Positions 7,667 to 9,177 of a stretch of DNA of 9,177 nt are shown piece after piece. The notes under the pieces were generated by a model that ran no database searches, was not told where the DNA came from, and saw nothing but the letters and a program-made list of their open reading frames with translations. The stretch is from Actinomycetota bacterium (GTDB taxonomy: Bacteria > Actinomycetota > Actinomycetes > Nanopelagicales > Nanopelagicaceae). The stretch spans positions 1 to 9,177 of the forward strand of contig WLDA01000023.1 of NCBI GenBank assembly GCA_009705025.1, given 5' to 3'. The first letter of the stretch is position 1. The number at the start of each line of letters is the position of its first letter. Position numbers and translations under genes: made by a program.

Positions 7667-8640
7667 GCGTTGATATGGCAGCACTTCACGAACTTACGCA
7701 AGCAAAAGCAATTCCACTGGAAGCACTTATTCATGAAATTGAACTTGCAATTATTGAAGCATATAAAGAGACACCAGAACCAAAGCGCCAAGCATGGGCT
7801 CGTCTTGATAAAGAGACTGGCGATATCAAAATTATTTATCCAACCTTTGATGAAGAGGGTAATCGAAATGGGGAAGATTTTGATGAGCTAGAAGGCTTTG
7901 ATCGCACTGCAACTTCTATCGTGCGCAAGACAATCAAACTTAAAATGCGAGCAACAAATGATGCTGAGATTGTTGGTGAATTTTCAGCCTCTGTAGGCGA
8001 CGTTATTTCAGGAGTTGTTCAACAAGGTCGCGATCCAAAAATGATTCATGTCAATCTTGGTCGCGTAGAAGGTCGAATTCCTCCACAGGAGCAAGTACCA
8101 GGTGAAATTTATAATCATGGCGATCGAATCAAATGTTTTGTTGTTGAAGTAAAACAAGGACTCAAAGGGCCAGAAATCATGCTCTCTCGAAGTCACCCAG
8201 CGCTTGTAAAGCAACTCTTCGAGTTTGAAGTTCCTGAAATCAAAGATCGTATTGTTGAAATTATGGCCGTTGCTCGCGAAGCGGGTCAGCGCACCAAAAT
8301 TGCTGTTCGTACACATCGCGCAGGAGTAAGTGCTAAAGGTTCTTTGATTGGTCCAATGGGTTCTCGCTCACAGGCAGTCGCTAATGAATTACATGGCGAG
8401 AAGATTGATATCGTGGATTGGTCTGAAGATCCTGCAGAATTTGTTGCACAAGCTCTTTCTCCAGCGAAAGTTTCTAAAGTTGAAATTGTTGATCTCATGA
8501 CACGTTCGGCCAAAGTCACAGTTCCTGATTATCAACTCTCATTAGCAATTGGAAAAGATGGTCAGAATGCACGCCTTGCTGCGCGACTGACTGGATGGCG
8601 CATCGATATTCATCCTGATAACCCTGTAATCCCAACGTAA
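7663..8640 (+). CDS. nusA: Transcription elongation/termination factor NusA (short actinobacterial form)
   Basis: NusA binds RNA polymerase and nascent RNA and modulates pausing, termination and antitermination. Domains in order: N-terminal polymerase-binding domain (about 1-100), S1 domain (about 106-178), KH1 with REAGQRTKIAV (205-215) and GSLIGPMGSRSQAV (226-239), and KH2 with LAIGKDGQNARLAARLTGW (294-312). The protein ends shortly after KH2 at residue 325. The acidic C-terminal repeats of E. coli NusA are missing, as is normal for actinobacteria. The ATG overlaps the rimP stop by four bases, so translation is probably coupled. A shorter in-frame start at M5 (GTTGATATG) is less likely, because the overlap arrangement supports 7663. 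Confidence 0.97.
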   Translation: MSVDMAALHELTQAKAIPLEALIHEIELAIIEAYKETPEPKRQAWARLDKETGDIKIIYPTFDEEGNRNGEDFDELEGFDRTATSIVRKTIKLKMRATNDAEIVGEFSASVGDVISGVVQQGRDPKMIHVNLGRVEGRIPPQEQVPGEIYNHGDRIKCFVVEVKQGLKGPEIMLSRSHPALVKQLFEFEVPEIKDRIVEIMAVAREAGQRTKIAVRTHRAGVSAKGSLIGPMGSRSQAVANELHGEKIDIVDWSEDPAEFVAQALSPAKVSKVEIVDLMTRSAKVTVPDYQLSLAIGKDGQNARLAARLTGWRIDIHPDNPVIPT

Positions 8641-8708
8641 TTTAGGGGTTTCTGTAGGGCAGGCGGTAAGGTTTACCCATTGGATTCGAGTGAAGAGGCG
8701 ACTACGCG
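8641..8708 (+). other. nusA-ylxR gap with weak hairpin
   Basis: This 68-base gap holds a five-pair inverted repeat, GGTAA (8665-8669) and TTACC (8673-8677), with a three-base loop and no T-run, so it is not a terminator. AAGAGG at 8693-8698 is a fair ribosome binding site for the GTG at 8709, with a spacing of about ten bases. TAAGGT (8667-8672) fits TANNNT but lacks a -35 partner. Nothing else is evident. Confidence 0.5.
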
Positions 8709-8957
8709 GTGAGTATCAAGCCGATACGAACATGCATTGTCTGTCGAAAGAGCGAGGATTCATCTGCACTGATTCGCCTGACTTTGGTTGATGGAAAAGT
8801 AATTCCTGATTTCAAAGGCGGCGCCCCAGGTCGGGGTGCTTGGCTCCATCGAGATTGTGTAGAGAGTGCGATACAAAGAGGTTCGTTCAAGTTTGCTTTC
8901 AAGCAAGCGAGTGCCCCAGATGTATCAGAACTTATAAATCTTCTCGATAAAAAGTAA
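8709..8957 (+). CDS. ylxR: YlxR-family RNA-binding protein (DUF448)
   Basis: This is a small basic cytoplasmic protein of the YlxR family, found between nusA and infB across many Gram-positive bacteria. The signature is complete: RTCIVCRK (residues 7-14, C9 and C12), LIRL, and GGAPGRGAWLHRDC (37-50), followed by FKFAFKQ (60-66), the counterpart of the usual FxRAF segment. Length 82 is typical. Translation starts at GTG 8709; there is no ATG in frame nearby, the peptide MSIKPIRTC fits the family, and AAGAGG lies upstream at 8693-8698. Some relatives have been reported to bind RNA or RNase P, or to affect transcription; which role applies here is unknown. It ends 113 bases before infB, an unusually long gap for this window. 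Confidence 0.93.
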   Translation: MSIKPIRTCIVCRKSEDSSALIRLTLVDGKVIPDFKGGAPGRGAWLHRDCVESAIQRGSFKFAFKQASAPDVSELINLLDKK

Positions 8958-8969
8958 AACACTAAAAAA

Positions 8970-9056
8970 GGATGCGAAAGATATGAAACTCAAATGAGCT
9001 CGTTAGAACTATGAGGTCGTACAACTAAGGCTCGCATCCAATAAGAAATGCGGGCC
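8970..9056 (+). promoter_or_regulatory. Candidate switchable RNA leader of infB (mutually exclusive hairpins)
   Basis: Three segments compete for pairing. Segment A, GGATGCGA (8970-8977), is perfectly complementary to TCGCATCC (9032-9039). Segment B, GGCTCGCAT (9029-9037), pairs with segment C, ATGCGGGCC (9048-9056), in nine pairs, one of them G-U (9032 with 9053), around a ten-base loop. Both pairings use 9032-9037, so only one can form at a time. Inside the long A-B loop a further small hairpin is possible: CTCGT (8999-9003) with ATGAG (9011-9015), seven-base loop. No T-run follows segment C, so control of ribosome access is more likely than termination; C ends five bases before the AGGAG at 9062. 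A-B is formed first during transcription, whereas B-C is local and looks more stable. Function is inferred. Confidence 0.45.
8983..9028 (+). other. Chain of three tiny overlapping reading frames in the infB leader
   Basis: ATG at 8983 encodes MKLK and stops at TGA 8995-8997. ATG at 8994 (sharing ATGA) encodes MSSLEL and stops at TGA 9012-9014. ATG at 9011 (again sharing ATGA) encodes MRSYN and stops at TAA 9026-9028. AAGGA (8968-8972) could act as a ribosome binding site for the first. The chain fits exactly in the loop between leader segments A and B, so a ribosome working through it would reach the edge of segment B. Such short frames arise by chance easily in this base composition, so coding status is weak. 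Confidence 0.2.
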
Positions 9057-9061
9057 AAGAC

Positions 9062-9066
9062 AGGAG
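9062..9066 (+). promoter_or_regulatory. Ribosome binding site of infB
   Basis: AGGAG is a full Shine-Dalgarno core, the clearest in the window, but only four bases (AAAT) separate it from the GTG at 9071. It supports a start in this place and lies five bases after the leader hairpin arm ending at 9056. Confidence 0.7.
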
Positions 9067-9070
9067 AAAT

Positions 9071-9177
9071 GTGTCAAAGGTCCGCGTACATGAGTTGGCA
9101 AAACAACTCGGTATGGAGAGCAAGGTTGTCCTTGCAAAACTCCAAGAAATGGGCGAATTCGTCCGATCAGCATCATC
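9071..9177 (+). CDS. infB: Translation initiation factor IF-2, N-terminal fragment
   Basis: IF2 is the GTPase that delivers initiator fMet-tRNA to the 30S subunit and promotes subunit joining. Only the first 35 codons are in the window, and the gene runs off the right edge. The peptide starts [18 protein letters not shown] and continues with [17 protein letters not shown], the small IF2 N-terminal helical domain found in actinobacterial and other bacterial IF2 (the [11 protein letters not shown] and [13 protein letters not shown] signatures). The start is GTG 9071; the overlapping ATG at 9069 is in another frame. The position after nusA-ylxR is the conserved one. Its leader holds the alternative-pairing element described at 8970-9056. 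Confidence 0.95.
   Translation, partial: MSKVRVHELAKQLGMESKVVLAKLQEMGEFVRSAS

Noticed and set aside
7670..7891. Plus-strand frame of 73 codons inside nusA
   Set aside because: Alternative frame of the nusA 5' region with no family features; nusA itself is unambiguous.
8665..8677. GGTAA/TTACC hairpin after nusA as a terminator
   Set aside because: Only five pairs, a three-base loop and no T-run; ylxR follows closely.
8970..9040. tRNA-like outline: GGATGCG and CGCATCC as a 7-bp acceptor stem with following A, about 71 bases in total, and a 5-bp stem with 7-base loop at 8999-9015
   Set aside because: No T-arm with a TTCGANT-type loop before 9033, no U33-like base in the middle loop, and no proper D-arm. 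The outline fails as a tRNA and the segments are better explained as competing hairpins.
9029..9056. Possible intrinsic terminator before infB
   Set aside because: The hairpin is strong but is followed by AAGACAGGAG, not a T-run, and infB starts 15 bases later.
9069..9177. ATG at 9069 (and in-frame ATG at 9048) opening a frame to the window end
   Set aside because: Out of frame with the clear IF2 N-terminus; the peptide resembles nothing and is a shadow of infB.

Overview
The window looks like a piece of a compact, AT-leaning actinobacterial chromosome. All genes lie on the + strand and are tightly packed. Two conserved actinobacterial blocks meet here: dxr-rseP(rip1)-ispG with proS nearby, and rimP-nusA-ylxR-infB. 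The combination of this gene order, a short NusA with no C-terminal extension, G+C below half by eye, and very short gaps points to a streamlined actinobacterium. The freshwater acI group (Nanopelagicales, e.g. Planktophila or Nanopelagicus) is my best guess. That assignment is inference and rests on no database comparison.

Layout. Positions 1-129 hold the 3' end of an unrecognised upstream reading frame. A ureohydrolase of the agmatinase family (154-1152) follows and may have a leaderless promoter. Then come dxr (1159-2301) and ispG (3479-4630), two enzymes of the MEP isoprenoid pathway, flanking the site-2 protease rseP/rip1 (2301-3446). Next are proS (4640-6364) and a TSUP-family permease (6368-7150). 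Gaps in this run are -1 to 32 bases, which fits a single transcript. A candidate SigA-type promoter, TTGATA-N18-TACAAT, lies at 7128-7157 across the end of the permease gene. It precedes the second block: rimP (7184-7666), nusA (7663-8640, ATGA overlap with rimP), ylxR (8709-8957, GTG start) and the first 35 codons of infB (9071 to the window end, GTG start).

How the genes work together. The first block combines polyamine or guanidino nitrogen metabolism, isoprenoid precursor synthesis, regulated membrane proteolysis, prolyl-tRNA charging and probably anion export. The second block matures the 30S subunit, controls elongation and antitermination of transcription, and starts translation.

Most notable signal. 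The 113-base gap between ylxR and infB is not featureless. A central segment (9029-9039) can pair with an upstream segment (8970-8977, 8 perfect pairs) or with a downstream one (9048-9056, 9 pairs including one G-U), but not with both. The loop between the first two segments holds three tiny reading frames joined by ATGA-type overlaps (8983-8997, 8994-9014, 9011-9028). The downstream hairpin ends five bases before the infB ribosome binding site. This has the geometry of a switchable 5' control element for initiation factor IF2. It is a hypothesis from pairing by eye. No tRNA, rRNA, CRISPR array, insertion sequence or intrinsic terminator was found.
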